Shown: in pieces, positions 18,601 through 26,767 of the stretch
How the letters are laid out: each line of letters begins with the position of its first letter
Position numbering within the stretch: position 1 is the stretch's first letter
Source: Acinetobacter dispersus
GTDB lineage: Bacteria; Pseudomonadota; Gammaproteobacteria; Pseudomonadales; Moraxellaceae
DNA: 64,000 bases
Direction: 5' to 3'
Assembly (NCBI RefSeq): GCF_009884975.1
Contig: NZ_CP041970.1
Span: 248,001-312,000 of the forward strand
Position numbers and translations under genes: made by a program
Notes under the pieces: generated by a model
Told to the model about the DNA's origin: nothing
The model's input: only the letters and a program-made list of their open reading frames with translations
Databases searched by the model: none

Positions 18601-18880
18601 TAAAGCAGGTGAGTCTTTGAATAGTATTGCTAATCGTTTTGGGATGTCTGGTCGTGAACTGGCTGAGCTAAATGATCTGAAAGCCAATGCAAGCCTGCAA
18701 CGTGGTCAAAGTATTTCAGTCCCTAAAACCGTGAGTGAATACAAAGTAAAACGTGGTGATACGCTGATTGGTTTGGCAAGCCGCTATGGTTTAGATACTG
18801 GTGCGCTGGCAGAAATGAATGATTTAACGCCAAGTACCCAGTTACGTATTGGTGACGTGATTAAAGTGCCTAACCTGTAA
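15626..18880 (+). CDS. mltD: MltD-type lytic transglycosylase with eight LysM domains
   Basis: MltD cleaves peptidoglycan glycan strands to 1,6-anhydro-muropeptides from the periplasmic face of the outer membrane. The N-terminus is a signal sequence ending near C35 (ITTGC, a weak lipobox). The SLT domain follows with catalytic E155 in LLPIIESSYDP and the AAGLWQFIP and LALAAYNAGPGRI motifs. A LysM-like region lies near 290-335, then about 250 residues of Thr/Ser/Pro/Ala-rich linker. Eight LysM repeats fill residues 587-1084, each starting with a Y-x-V-(Q/K)-x-G-(D/E) pattern. At 1084 aa it is more than twice the E. coli protein (452 aa, two LysM). yejA begins 6 bp after the stop. Confidence 0.93.
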   Translation: MYKSSTLVSQTSATSLFKITVLTSALVALGITTGCSSTPQSSKTSSSKQVGSGYLDASSLDSLEDLLSATDMRAVEGDRLLVLKHGDVWKRMTVGFKMDLNHWDSRIEAQRSWFISRQPYLDRLSARASRYLYHTVKEAERRGMPTELALLPIIESSYDPAATSSAAAAGLWQFIPSTGRIYGLQQTSLYDGRRDVVESTRAAYEFFGSLYNQFGSWELALAAYNAGPGRIQQAINRNRAAGLPTDYWSLKLPQETMNYVPRFLAVAQIIKNPSAYGVSLPPIANRPHFREVSLAGPMELNQIASITGLSRAELYALNPAYRGEMVDPMSPMRILIPADLSPSIDAKLRSGKASSGGFWASNKTPPAMNNSPLNSSTTIRTTTNSGQSITTSTATPPNLTASNTTRPTTSSISTRKVNTPRGSDALASFAAGADVPSAPRIPVAITPAANVKPVKIEPPISTKEREQITAAIKEEGKKETVAQVLEPQATQAEKDQVVAEIKAIAPKGTEIVDPFDGKIKLTAIQTSQSVADEKGQEVSRGFSYPKNLVEDTATANSEDAKRNQGKPYIKTDTDVVVVAPKGKRSTYVVQPGDTLAVIAQKNGVNWRDVAKWNQIDPNGTLFVGASLYLYDAKPEAPKAAEKPESYVVQSGDSLTNLASRFDLTLKQLADYNNLSVTDGLFVGQKLTLIEPKNNTRTTQQAARATDSKATTTQKVATKSYTVKRGEYLKLIADRYALSNQELADLTSGLTASSSLFVGQKINVPLHEVSQTQETPEPTKTNVKYENVSASTNYKTESYTVQRGDTLSSIATKSKISLSELAELNNLKSNSGVRLGQNIKIPAGSTVPDQYVVQSGDSLNAIAAKYNLQLSYVADLNGLERTSGVRVGQRLKLTGDVPTKTTVSNTSKSREEATPDVYTVKSGDTLGNIASRHNLQLDYVAGLNGLTRGSNVRIGQKLKLTGDLPKAETAKVDNSKTTPKASAPSRNTERYSVKAGESLNSIANRFGMSGRELAELNDLKANASLQRGQSISVPKTVSEYKVKRGDTLIGLASRYGLDTGALAEMNDLTPSTQLRIGDVIKVPNL

Positions 18881-18886
18881 TTGTAA

Positions 18887-20728
18887 ATGATTCATTTACG
18901 CTTAATCAAAAGGCTTAGTCTATATGCTGGACTAAGCCTTTTTGCTCAGTCTTCATTTGCGGCGATGCAAAGCACGCCGTATTTGGCGATGCATGTGCAA
19001 CCAAAATATACTCAGCTTAAGGTGATGCCTTATGCCAATGCGAATGCACCGAAGGGTGGTACGCTGAGTCAATCAAGTTTGGGGACATTTGATAATTTAA
19101 ACAGCATGAATGGCAAGGGCAGTTCAACCGAAGGCGTCAATTATTTATTTGATAGTTTGATGGATCGTTCGCTGGACGAGCCACGTGTGATGTATCCGCT
19201 GCTTGCGGAAAAGGTCAGTTATGATCCTGATCAGTTGCAATCAGTAACCTTTCACTTGAATCCCAAAGCCAGATTTAATAATGGTCAGCCTGTAACTGCA
19301 GAAGATGTGAAATTTACCTTCGATACTTATCAGACCAAAGCCAATCTAGGCTTTCAAATGTATTTGTCAGATTTGGCTAAAACTGAAGTGTTATCTAAAC
19401 ATCAAATCAAATTTATTTTTAAGTCTAAGAACAATGTAGAAATGCCACTGATTTTGGCGAGCCTACCGATCTACTCAAAATTGGATTGGAAAAATAAGGA
19501 CTTTGGTCGTGTCACCCTTCAACCGATTGTCGGTTCAGGTCCTTATGTGGTGGAACGTATAGATGCAGGGCGTAGTATTACCTATAAGCGTAGTCCAAAC
19601 TATTGGGCTAAAGATTTGCCAGTAAACAAAGGCCGCTATAATTTTGATCGACTGAAATATGTGTATTATCGAAATTTAGATGTGAGTTTTGAAGGGTTTA
19701 AATCTCGACAATTCAATTTATACGAAGAAAAAAATATCCGTAATTGGGTCACAGCCTATAACTTTCCAGCAGCGAAATCAGGTTTAGTTAAAAAGTATAA
19801 AGCTCAGTTAGGGACTCCTCTAGATATCCAAAGCTTGGTGTTTAATATCCGCCGTGCGCCACTCAATGATATTTATCTGCGTCAGGCATTAACCTACGCT
19901 TATGATTTTGAGTGGCAAAATAAGGCACTGTTCTTTAATCAAAATCGGCGTTTACGAAGTTACTTTGATAATACTGATTTAGCTGCAACTGGTCGCCCGA
20001 GTGCTGCTGAATTAAATGTATTAAAGCCATATTTGGGCCAATTTAATCCAGTGATGCGACAAGGTATTTTGGCTGATTGGCGCTATCCTGTTTCCGATGG
20101 CAGCGGTTTCAATCGGCAGAATTTATTGACCGCACAACAGATATTAAAAGATGCTGGTTATCTGATTCGCAATGGTCAGTTATATGATCGAACGGGTAAA
20201 GCCATTCGAATTGAATTGTTGATGCAACAGGAAAATCCACAGCGTGAATTAATGCCTTTTGTGCGGAATCTGAAGCGTTTAGGTATTCAGGTTCAACTAC
20301 GGCAGGTGGATGTACCGCAATATATGGAACGGATTCGTCATCAAGATTTTGATATGATGGTGTTGAAATTGCCCCAGACTTTAACGCCTGGAAAAGAACA
20401 AGCTCAATTCTGGGGAAGTGCTGCAGCAGATGAGGCAGGCAATTATAATTATTCAGGGATCAAGAGCCCTGCGATTGATCAGATGATCGCGAAAGTTGTA
20501 GCGGCAAAAACACGCGAAGAAGTGGTGTTGTACACGCGAGTGCTCGATCGTTTATTACGTGCAGGATATTACCAAATTTTGACTTATGGAAAACCTGAAC
20601 GTTGGTTTGCCTACTGGGATATCTATCAGCAGCCTTCGGTTAAGCCGAAACTTTCTGTAGGATGGGAGTATTGGTGGGTGGATACAGATAAAGCTAAGAA
20701 ACAGGAGCAGTCTATACAAAAGCATTAA
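18887..20728 (+). CDS. yejA: Periplasmic oligopeptide/muropeptide-binding protein (YejA family)
   Basis: This 613-aa extracellular solute-binding protein (family 5) has a signal peptide ending near FAQSSFA. It carries the YejA hallmarks HVQPKYTQLKVMPYANANAPKGG at the start, GSGPYVVERIDAGRSITYKRSPNYW and DVSFEGFKSRQFNLY. It delivers peptides to the YejBEF permease; in enterobacteria this system imports microcin C, and in Agrobacterium a related system imports muropeptides. It starts 6 bp downstream of mltD, so the two are almost certainly one transcript. Confidence 0.9.
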   Translation: MIHLRLIKRLSLYAGLSLFAQSSFAAMQSTPYLAMHVQPKYTQLKVMPYANANAPKGGTLSQSSLGTFDNLNSMNGKGSSTEGVNYLFDSLMDRSLDEPRVMYPLLAEKVSYDPDQLQSVTFHLNPKARFNNGQPVTAEDVKFTFDTYQTKANLGFQMYLSDLAKTEVLSKHQIKFIFKSKNNVEMPLILASLPIYSKLDWKNKDFGRVTLQPIVGSGPYVVERIDAGRSITYKRSPNYWAKDLPVNKGRYNFDRLKYVYYRNLDVSFEGFKSRQFNLYEEKNIRNWVTAYNFPAAKSGLVKKYKAQLGTPLDIQSLVFNIRRAPLNDIYLRQALTYAYDFEWQNKALFFNQNRRLRSYFDNTDLAATGRPSAAELNVLKPYLGQFNPVMRQGILADWRYPVSDGSGFNRQNLLTAQQILKDAGYLIRNGQLYDRTGKAIRIELLMQQENPQRELMPFVRNLKRLGIQVQLRQVDVPQYMERIRHQDFDMMVLKLPQTLTPGKEQAQFWGSAAADEAGNYNYSGIKSPAIDQMIAKVVAAKTREEVVLYTRVLDRLLRAGYYQILTYGKPERWFAYWDIYQQPSVKPKLSVGWEYWWVDTDKAKKQEQSIQKH

Positions 20729-20764
20729 TTTGAATGGTTTTGACTAGCGTTTGATGAAGTCGTT

Positions 20765-20951
20765 AGATTAATATAAAGGAGTCTTACCGAGTTCTCATCT
20801 TAATTTCAGGATAAGCTTTCAGCTGGAGTTACTTTGGTTTCGCCCAAAGTAACCAAAGGCATTGTCATCCACAAAACCTGTTTACTTATTGGACCTCTTT
20901 TATTATTTCGCAAAAACATTATCTTGTTTAAAACACGCAGGTTGTGGATGA
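20765..20951. repeat. Structured spacer with two inverted repeats between yejA and yejB
   Basis: The 296-bp yejA-yejB gap has no supported gene. GTTACTTTGG (20828-20837) pairs perfectly with CCAAAGTAAC (20844-20853). TCATCCACAAAACCTG (20865-20880) pairs, with two bases skipped, with CAGGTTGTGGATGA (20938-20951). The first hairpin resembles a GTTACTTT...AAAGTAAC palindrome that I have seen in intergenic repeats of other proteobacteria. It may stabilise the yejA message or reduce read-through into the permease genes. Confidence 0.6.
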
Positions 20952-21024
20952 TGTTTCCGCGTATTTTATCTCATGTTAGATTTCATAAAAACTTAGTAAA
21001 TAAATTAATAAGGGTTCGATTTCA

Positions 21025-22095
21025 ATGGTTCACTATATTCTAAAAAGAATGTTATTGATGATCCCGACATTATTTTTCATTTTATTGATTAATTTTTGTA
21101 TTGTGCAAATTGCTCCAGGCGGACCTGTCGAACAAGTGATTCAGCAAATCCAAAATGCGCAAGGCTTAGGGGTAGGCAACAGTGCGCCCTCAGGTTTGAC
21201 CACCTTGGCGCAATATGAAGGTGCGCGTGGCTTAAGTCCAGAAATGATTGAAACAATCAAAGCCCAGTATGGTTTTGATCGTCCTGCCACAGAACGCTTT
21301 TGGCTGATGTTGAAAGGTTATTTAAGCCTAGATTTTGGTAGCAGTTTTTTTAAAGACAAACCTGTGATCCAACTGTTATACGAAAAGCTGCCTGTTACGC
21401 TGTCTTTGGGCTTGTGGAGCACTTTCCTGATCTATCTGATTGCAATTCCACTGGGCATTAAAAAGGCCAAAAATAATGGCTTGCTATTTGATCAATCGAC
21501 CTCTCTGTTATTAGCTGTGAGTTATGCTATCCCATCTTTTGTATTTGCTATTGTTTTGATTGTTTTCTTTGCTGGCGGTAGTTATTTGCAATGGTTTCCC
21601 TTGCAAGGTTTAGTTTCGGAGAACTTTGCCCAATTGAGCCTCTGGGCAAAAGTACAAGATTATTTATGGCATATGAGTTTGCCCATCTTGAGTATGGTGC
21701 TCGGGAGTTTTGCCGCACTGACTTATTTAACAAAGTATTCATTTGTTGAAGAGCTGCAAAAGCCCTATGTACTGACTGCAAGATCAAAAGGACTGAATGA
21801 CAATCAGATTCTTTATGGACATGTCTTTCGCAATGCAATTTTAGTGGTTGTGGCCGCTTTACCTGAAGCTTTGGTCGGTATTTTCTTTGTCGGTAATTTA
21901 TTTATCGAAATCATTTTTAATTTAGATGGAATTGGTCTATTAGGTTTTGAAGCGATTACTCAGCGTGATTATCCTGTCATTTTTGGGACTTTATTTTTAT
22001 TTACCTTATTCGGAATGATATTACGTTTAATCGGTGATGTACTCTATCAAGTGATTGACCCACGCATTGATTTTGAATCAAGAGGTGGAAGATAA
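21025..22095 (+). CDS. yejB: Peptide ABC transporter permease YejB
   Basis: This 356-aa inner-membrane permease of the DppB/OppB type has six predicted helices. After the first helix comes the YejB-specific periplasmic region (APGGPVEQVIQQIQNAQG), and the EAA-type loop TARSKGLNDNQILYGHVFRNA contacts the ATPase. The C-terminus contains GLLGFEAITQRDYPV, the usual family ending. It overlaps yejE by one base (TAATG), so the genes are coupled. Confidence 0.93.
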   Translation: MVHYILKRMLLMIPTLFFILLINFCIVQIAPGGPVEQVIQQIQNAQGLGVGNSAPSGLTTLAQYEGARGLSPEMIETIKAQYGFDRPATERFWLMLKGYLSLDFGSSFFKDKPVIQLLYEKLPVTLSLGLWSTFLIYLIAIPLGIKKAKNNGLLFDQSTSLLLAVSYAIPSFVFAIVLIVFFAGGSYLQWFPLQGLVSENFAQLSLWAKVQDYLWHMSLPILSMVLGSFAALTYLTKYSFVEELQKPYVLTARSKGLNDNQILYGHVFRNAILVVVAALPEALVGIFFVGNLFIEIIFNLDGIGLLGFEAITQRDYPVIFGTLFLFTLFGMILRLIGDVLYQVIDPRIDFESRGGR

Positions 22096-23105
22096 TGTCC
22101 CCTTTGATGCGTGCACGTTTTCTTCGCTTTAAACAGAATAGATTAGGTTTTTGTTGTTTTATTCTATTTTTAATTATTTTCGTTGTGTCCTTATTTGCTG
22201 AGTTGATTGCCAATGATAAACCACTGTTGGTTCGCTATCAGCAGTCCTTTTATTTTCCAATCTTGAATGATTATCCAGAAACCACCTTTGGTGGTAGTTT
22301 TGAAACAGCGACAGATTATCAAGATCCTGCGGTACAGCAGCTGATTCAAAAACAGGGCTGGATGATTTCACCCCCCATCGCTTTTTCTTATCAAACGCCA
22401 AATTTATCATTGGCAGTACCCGTACCTTCAGCGCCGAGTTCACAAAATTGGTTAGGAACGGATGACCAAGGCCGTGATGTATTTGCCCGAATTTTGTATG
22501 GTCTGCGTGTTTCTCTTTTATTTGGGTTTGCTTTAACGCTGTGTTCTGCGGTGATAGGCATCATGGTTGGCGCAATACAGGGCTACTATGGGGGCTGGAT
22601 TGATTTAATTGGGCAGCGAATTTTGGAGGTCTGGGGTGGCTTGCCGATGTTATTCATTGTCATGATCTTGGTGAGTATGTTTAGCCCCAGCATTTATTGG
22701 CTATTTTTGATCATGTTGCTATTTGGTTGGACTCAGTTGGTTGGGCTCGTACGTGCAGAGTTCTTGCGGGCGCGCAATTTGGATTATGTCCGTGCAGCGC
22801 AAGCGTTGGGCGTAACGGATCATAAAATTATCTTTAAGCACATTTTACCGAATGCAATGAGTTCAAGTTTGTCACAGATTCCGTTTATGTTGACCGCCAA
22901 TATTATTGCCTTAACTGCATTGGATTTCTTAGGTTATGGTCTACCGCCTGATGCTGCATCATTGGGTGAATTATTATTACAGGGTAAAAATAATCTAGAT
23001 GCGCCGTGGTTGGTGCTGTCTGGTTTTTTTACATTGGCGATTGTACTCTCGTTATTGATTTATATCGGGGAGGCTGCACGTGATGCATTTGACCCAAGAC
23101 GATAA
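22095..23105 (+). CDS. yejE: Peptide ABC transporter permease YejE
   Basis: This 336-aa permease of the DppC/OppC class has an extended periplasmic segment after helix 1, including the DYPETTFGG motif typical of YejE, then NWLGTDDQGRDVFARILYG. The EAA loop is RAAQALGVTDHKIIFKHILP. It forms the transmembrane channel with YejB. Its last 26 bp overlap the start of yejF. Confidence 0.93.
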   Translation: MSPLMRARFLRFKQNRLGFCCFILFLIIFVVSLFAELIANDKPLLVRYQQSFYFPILNDYPETTFGGSFETATDYQDPAVQQLIQKQGWMISPPIAFSYQTPNLSLAVPVPSAPSSQNWLGTDDQGRDVFARILYGLRVSLLFGFALTLCSAVIGIMVGAIQGYYGGWIDLIGQRILEVWGGLPMLFIVMILVSMFSPSIYWLFLIMLLFGWTQLVGLVRAEFLRARNLDYVRAAQALGVTDHKIIFKHILPNAMSSSLSQIPFMLTANIIALTALDFLGYGLPPDAASLGELLLQGKNNLDAPWLVLSGFFTLAIVLSLLIYIGEAARDAFDPRR

Positions 23106-24678
23106 ACAACTTGATCAATCCCCGTTATTAAAGGTTCAACAACTGAGTATTCGCAGTGAAACAGGACAAAGCTTGCTTGAAAATTTAAGCTTTGATTTAT
23201 ATCCAGAGCAGACAGTTGCAATTGTTGGAGAGAGTGGTTCAGGTAAAACCATTAGTGCGTTGGCTGTGCTGGGTGTGTTGCCTGAACATTTTACAGTACA
23301 AGGCAAAGTGGAACTCGATGGAGAAAACTTGCTGGCTTTGAGCCAGAGTCAGTTACAGCAGATACGTGGCAAACGCATAGCTATGATTTTTCAGGAGCCG
23401 ATGACCGCTTTAAATCCTTTGCACAAAGTAGAGCAGATGCTGGGCGAGAGTCTAATGCGACTCGGTATTGCCAAGACTGAGATTCGAAAACGGTGTGTGG
23501 AGCTATTGCAGGATGTTCACATAGATGATCCAGCGCGTATTCTGCAATGCTATCCATATGAGTTGTCTGGTGGGCAGAGGCAACGAGTCATGTTGGCAAT
23601 GGCTTTGGCTTTAGAACCAGAAATTCTGATTGCTGATGAACCAACCACGGCTTTAGATGTGGTGTTACAAGCGCAAATTTTAACGTTGTTAAAAGGGGTG
23701 CAGCGGCAGCGAAAGATGGCGATTATTTTGATTAGCCATGACCTGAACTTAGTCAAGCATTATGCAGATCATGTCGTGGTACTGAATCAAGGACGAGTTG
23801 AAGAACAGGGGACTACAGCAGAAATATTTACTCATCCCCAAACCTCATATACACAAAATCTACTCAATCATGATTTTGGACAAGCTTTGCTGCTACAGCC
23901 TGCACAGACCTTACTTAAGCTAAATGATGTTTGGGTAAAATATCCGCTTAAGCATGGTTTATTCAATCAAGTTAAAAGCTATAAGATTGCAGCAAAATCC
24001 ATCCAGTTTAGCCTGTCTCAGGGAGAGGCTTTAGGTATCGTTGGTAAAAGTGGTTCAGGTAAATCATCATTGGCCTTAGCGATCGCTAGACTGATCAGCA
24101 GTGACGGTCAAATTCATTTTCAGGCACAAGATTTAAACCTGTTGACTCAAAAACAGCTTCGACCACTTCGACGTGATTTTCAGATTGTGTTTCAGGATCC
24201 TTTTGCTAGCCTGAATCCTCGTATGTCAGTTGAACAGATCATTGCAGAAGGGCTTCATCTTCAGCCCATTTCAAAGCAGCAGTGCCAAGCTAAAGTTGAC
24301 GCTGTTTTGGCAAAAGTCGAATTATCTTTAACGGACAAAGAGAAGTATCCGCATCAGCTTTCTGGTGGGCAGCGGCAACGTGTGGCACTTGCAAGAGCAT
24401 TGGTACTAAAACCAAAGCTACTGATTTTGGATGAACCGACCTCGGCCTTAGATCGGACTACACAGTTGGCCATCATTCAATTGTTACGTCGTTTGCAGCA
24501 CCAAGAACACATCAGCTATATCTTTATCAGTCATGACTTACAAGTCATTAAAGCACTGTGCCAAAAAGTCTTAGTGATGCATCAAGGTAAAGCCTTGGAA
24601 TATAAAGCCACAGCACTTTTATTTAGCCAACCTCAGACTGAATATACCCGTCAGCTTATTTCTGCTAGCGAATATTAG
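23080..24678 (+). CDS. yejF: Peptide ABC transporter ATPase YejF (two nucleotide-binding domains)
   Basis: This 532-aa protein carries two complete ABC ATPase domains. The first has Walker A GESGSGKT, signature LSGGQRQRV and Walker B ILIADEPTTALD; the second has GKSGSGKS, LSGGQRQRV and LLILDEPTSALD. It powers the YejABEF importer. GTG at 23080 or ATG at 23083 both fit the GGGGAGG site just upstream, inside yejE. About 100 bp of promoter-like sequence follows before the next gene. Confidence 0.94.
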   Translation: MMHLTQDDKQLDQSPLLKVQQLSIRSETGQSLLENLSFDLYPEQTVAIVGESGSGKTISALAVLGVLPEHFTVQGKVELDGENLLALSQSQLQQIRGKRIAMIFQEPMTALNPLHKVEQMLGESLMRLGIAKTEIRKRCVELLQDVHIDDPARILQCYPYELSGGQRQRVMLAMALALEPEILIADEPTTALDVVLQAQILTLLKGVQRQRKMAIILISHDLNLVKHYADHVVVLNQGRVEEQGTTAEIFTHPQTSYTQNLLNHDFGQALLLQPAQTLLKLNDVWVKYPLKHGLFNQVKSYKIAAKSIQFSLSQGEALGIVGKSGSGKSSLALAIARLISSDGQIHFQAQDLNLLTQKQLRPLRRDFQIVFQDPFASLNPRMSVEQIIAEGLHLQPISKQQCQAKVDAVLAKVELSLTDKEKYPHQLSGGQRQRVALARALVLKPKLLILDEPTSALDRTTQLAIIQLLRRLQHQEHISYIFISHDLQVIKALCQKVLVMHQGKALEYKATALLFSQPQTEYTRQLISASEY

Positions 24679-24690
24679 CATTGTAATTAA

Positions 24691-24712
24691 ATTGACATAT
24701 GCTATTGTCAAT
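24691..24712. promoter_or_regulatory. Dyad (candidate operator) after yejF
   Basis: ATTGACA and TGTCAAT form perfect 7-bp arms around eight bases. It is followed within 40 bp by a TTGACA -35-like hexamer (24728-24733) for the oxidoreductase gene. The dyad has no T-run, so it is more likely a protein site than a terminator. Confidence 0.45.
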
Positions 24713-24751
24713 TCATCGGAAGAATGCTTGACAGTAACAATAATCAGATTA

Positions 24752-24773
24752 AATTAGAGTAAATACTCTAATT
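24752..24773. promoter_or_regulatory. Perfect 10-bp palindrome (candidate repressor site)
   Basis: AATTAGAGTA, two bases, then TACTCTAATT form an exact dyad. It lies where the -10 region would be relative to TTGACA at 24728 and 17 bp before the oxidoreductase start. This placement is typical of a repressor operator (for example TetR or ArsR type), but no cognate regulator gene is next to it. Confidence 0.6.
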
Positions 24774-24789
24774 GTAGCAGAGGATGACC

Positions 24790-26034
24790 ATGAGTCAGAT
24801 TGCAGACAGTATCCAGATTCGCAACACCACATTTAAAAACCGTATTATCAAAGGGGCAATGAGCGAAGCGCTCGCGAATGATGCAGGACAACCCAATGAT
24901 CTATTGATTGGTTTATATGAAGCGTGGGCAAAAGGTGGTTTGGGCTGTGCCATTACAGGAAATGTAATGGTGAATGTAGGTGCTAAAAATGAACCGGGTG
25001 TGGTTGCAATTGAAACCGAGCGTGATCTGGAAAAATTAAAGCAATGGGCTGCTGTGGGTAAGAAACATGGCATGGTGCAATTGATTCAGTTGTCACATCC
25101 TGGTCGCCAATGTCCAAAAGGTCTAAATAAGGAAACGGTTGCACCTTCAGCTGTGCCTTTTAGCCCAATGCTTGCAGCAATGTTCGGTACCCCACGCGAG
25201 CTTAAACATGAAGAAATTTTAGATATTATCCAACGTTTTGCGACAGCAGCAGCAGTATGTGAGAAGGCAGGCTTTGAAGGTGTACAGCTGCATGGCGCAC
25301 ACGGTTATTTGATTAGCCAGTTTCTATCACCTTTGACCAATAAGCGTACGGATCAATGGGGTGGTTCGATTGAGAATCGTATGCGTTTCTTGATTGATGC
25401 TTATCAGGCGGTACGCGATGCAACTTCTGAAAACTTTATCATTTCGGTCAAACTGAACTCAGCAGATTTCCAACGTGGTGGGATCACAGAAGAAGATGTC
25501 ATTACCGTGTTCAAAGCGATTGATGCTGCGGGAATCGATATTATTGAAATTTCTGGGGGAACCTATGAAGCCCCTGCAATGGCAGGTGCTAAGGCAGAAA
25601 AACGTAAAGCCAGTACCATTGCACGTGAAGCTTATTTCTTGGAATTTGCAGAAAAAATTCGCCAACATGTTGCCTGTAAATTGATGGTAACAGGTGGTTT
25701 CCGTACTGTTGAAGGAATGAATGCTGCATTGCAAAGTGGTGCATGTGATTTTATTGGTATTGCACGGCCATTGGCGGTTGAAGTTGATTTAACAGATCGT
25801 TTAATTGCAGGGCATGATGTCCGTTATGCAGTGAATCAAATTAAAACAGGAATTCCATTTGTCGATAAAATGGCAATTATGGAAATCATTTGGTATGCAG
25901 CGCAGTTTAAAGCCATTGGACAAGGTAAAAAGCCGAATCCAAAATTATCACCATTGTTGGTATTCTTAAATTATGCGAAGGGGAATATCAAGGCAGTTGT
26001 AAAAGGTCGGGTAAATTCACGTAAATCTGCATAA
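24790..26034 (+). CDS. NADH:flavin oxidoreductase, old yellow enzyme family
   Basis: This 414-aa FMN-binding TIM-barrel oxidoreductase probably reduces activated C=C bonds of enones or related electrophiles. Visible motifs are NRIIKGAMSEALA (N-terminal FMN loop), LIQLSHPGRQC, GVQLHGAHGYLISQFLSPLTNKR with the catalytic HGAH, GGSIENRMRF, and the late MVTGGFRT and GIARPLA phosphate-binding loops. The usual 2,4-dienoyl-CoA reductase C-terminal domain is absent. I prefer the second ATG (24790), 6 nt from AGAGG. The upstream dyads suggest inducible expression. Confidence 0.88.
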   Translation: MSQIADSIQIRNTTFKNRIIKGAMSEALANDAGQPNDLLIGLYEAWAKGGLGCAITGNVMVNVGAKNEPGVVAIETERDLEKLKQWAAVGKKHGMVQLIQLSHPGRQCPKGLNKETVAPSAVPFSPMLAAMFGTPRELKHEEILDIIQRFATAAAVCEKAGFEGVQLHGAHGYLISQFLSPLTNKRTDQWGGSIENRMRFLIDAYQAVRDATSENFIISVKLNSADFQRGGITEEDVITVFKAIDAAGIDIIEISGGTYEAPAMAGAKAEKRKASTIAREAYFLEFAEKIRQHVACKLMVTGGFRTVEGMNAALQSGACDFIGIARPLAVEVDLTDRLIAGHDVRYAVNQIKTGIPFVDKMAIMEIIWYAAQFKAIGQGKKPNPKLSPLLVFLNYAKGNIKAVVKGRVNSRKSA

Positions 26035-26042
26035 TATATTTT

Positions 26043-26066
26043 AGGACTCTTCGGAGTCCTTTTTAT
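26043..26066 (+). terminator. Terminator of the oxidoreductase gene
   Basis: AGGACTC, a TTC loop and GGAGTCCT are followed by TTTTATTTT, nine bases past the stop codon. Confidence 0.9.
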
Positions 26067-26153
26067 TTTAGTGAATAAAAATACTGGTTAAACAATTCTT
26101 TTAATAATTTGACTATTTCATTTAGAATATTTTTCGTATTAAGGGGAATATTT

Positions 26154-26699
26154 ATGACTTGGATAATTATTTTAATTGTTGTGTTTGTAATTGTTACTTT
26201 AGTTTTAGGTAATACTAAAAAAGCAAACAAAGGTGGCACACGTAATCCGATTAAGGGTAAACGGATTCTAACAATGAATGAGCAACCCACTTTTTTAAGA
26301 TTAAGGGAAGCATTACCAGAGCATATTGTTTTGGCACAGGTTGCGTTTAGTGCATTTATGACAGCTCAGGGCTATGCCACTAGGAATTTGTTCAATCGTA
26401 AGATCGCGGATTTTGTTGTATTAGATAAACAGTTCAATATTGTGGCTATTGTTGAGCTTGATGACTCATCTCATAAAGGGAAAGAAGATAAAGATGCCGA
26501 TAGAGATAGTTTAATCATTGAGGCGGGACATCGAATCATTCGTTATCAAAGAACACCTGATATTGATCAAGTTAAAAAAGATTTTGGAATAACTTCTATC
26601 GAAACAACAACTATTGAATCTGAAACACAAGAGAAAACAACTTTAGTCTCAGAGGCATTTATTTTTGAAACCGAATCAAATGAACAAAAAGTACTTTAA
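26154..26699 (+). CDS. DUF2726 protein with N-terminal membrane anchor
   Basis: This protein of about 181 aa has one N-terminal transmembrane helix (IIILIVVFVIVTLVLG) and a DUF2726 domain. The core RKIADFVVLD...AIVELDD resembles a PD-(D/E)XK nuclease-like fold, in which D and the E-x-D pair would be metal ligands. The function is unknown. I chose ATG 26154 because AGGGGA lies 8 nt upstream; the longer frame to 26109 has no site. A paralogue with the same layout lies at 54254-54694. Both sit next to tRNA genes. Confidence 0.82.
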   Translation: MTWIIILIVVFVIVTLVLGNTKKANKGGTRNPIKGKRILTMNEQPTFLRLREALPEHIVLAQVAFSAFMTAQGYATRNLFNRKIADFVVLDKQFNIVAIVELDDSSHKGKEDKDADRDSLIIEAGHRIIRYQRTPDIDQVKKDFGITSIETTTIESETQEKTTLVSEAFIFETESNEQKVL

Positions 26700-26726
26700 T
26701 TGCTATTGGAAATATTTTAACTAAAT

Positions 26727-26761
26727 AAAAAAGCCACTGTCTTAAAATGCAGTGGCTTTTT
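26727..26761. terminator. Bidirectional terminator between DUF2726 gene and tRNA-Glu
   Basis: AAAAAAGCCACTG and CAGTGGCTTTTT form a 13-bp stem that includes A/T tracts. It ends the + strand DUF2726 transcript and the - strand tRNA transcript. Confidence 0.9.
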
Positions 26762-26767
26762 CAAATT

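Noticed and set aside
17384..18880. Possible tandem DNA repeat or CRISPR-like array
   Set aside because: The periodicity comes from eight diverged LysM protein domains in mltD; the DNA repeats are not identical and there are no spacers.
20834..21043. 69-codon open frame between yejA and yejB
   Set aside because: It runs through the inverted repeats and overlaps the yejB start; composition is non-coding.
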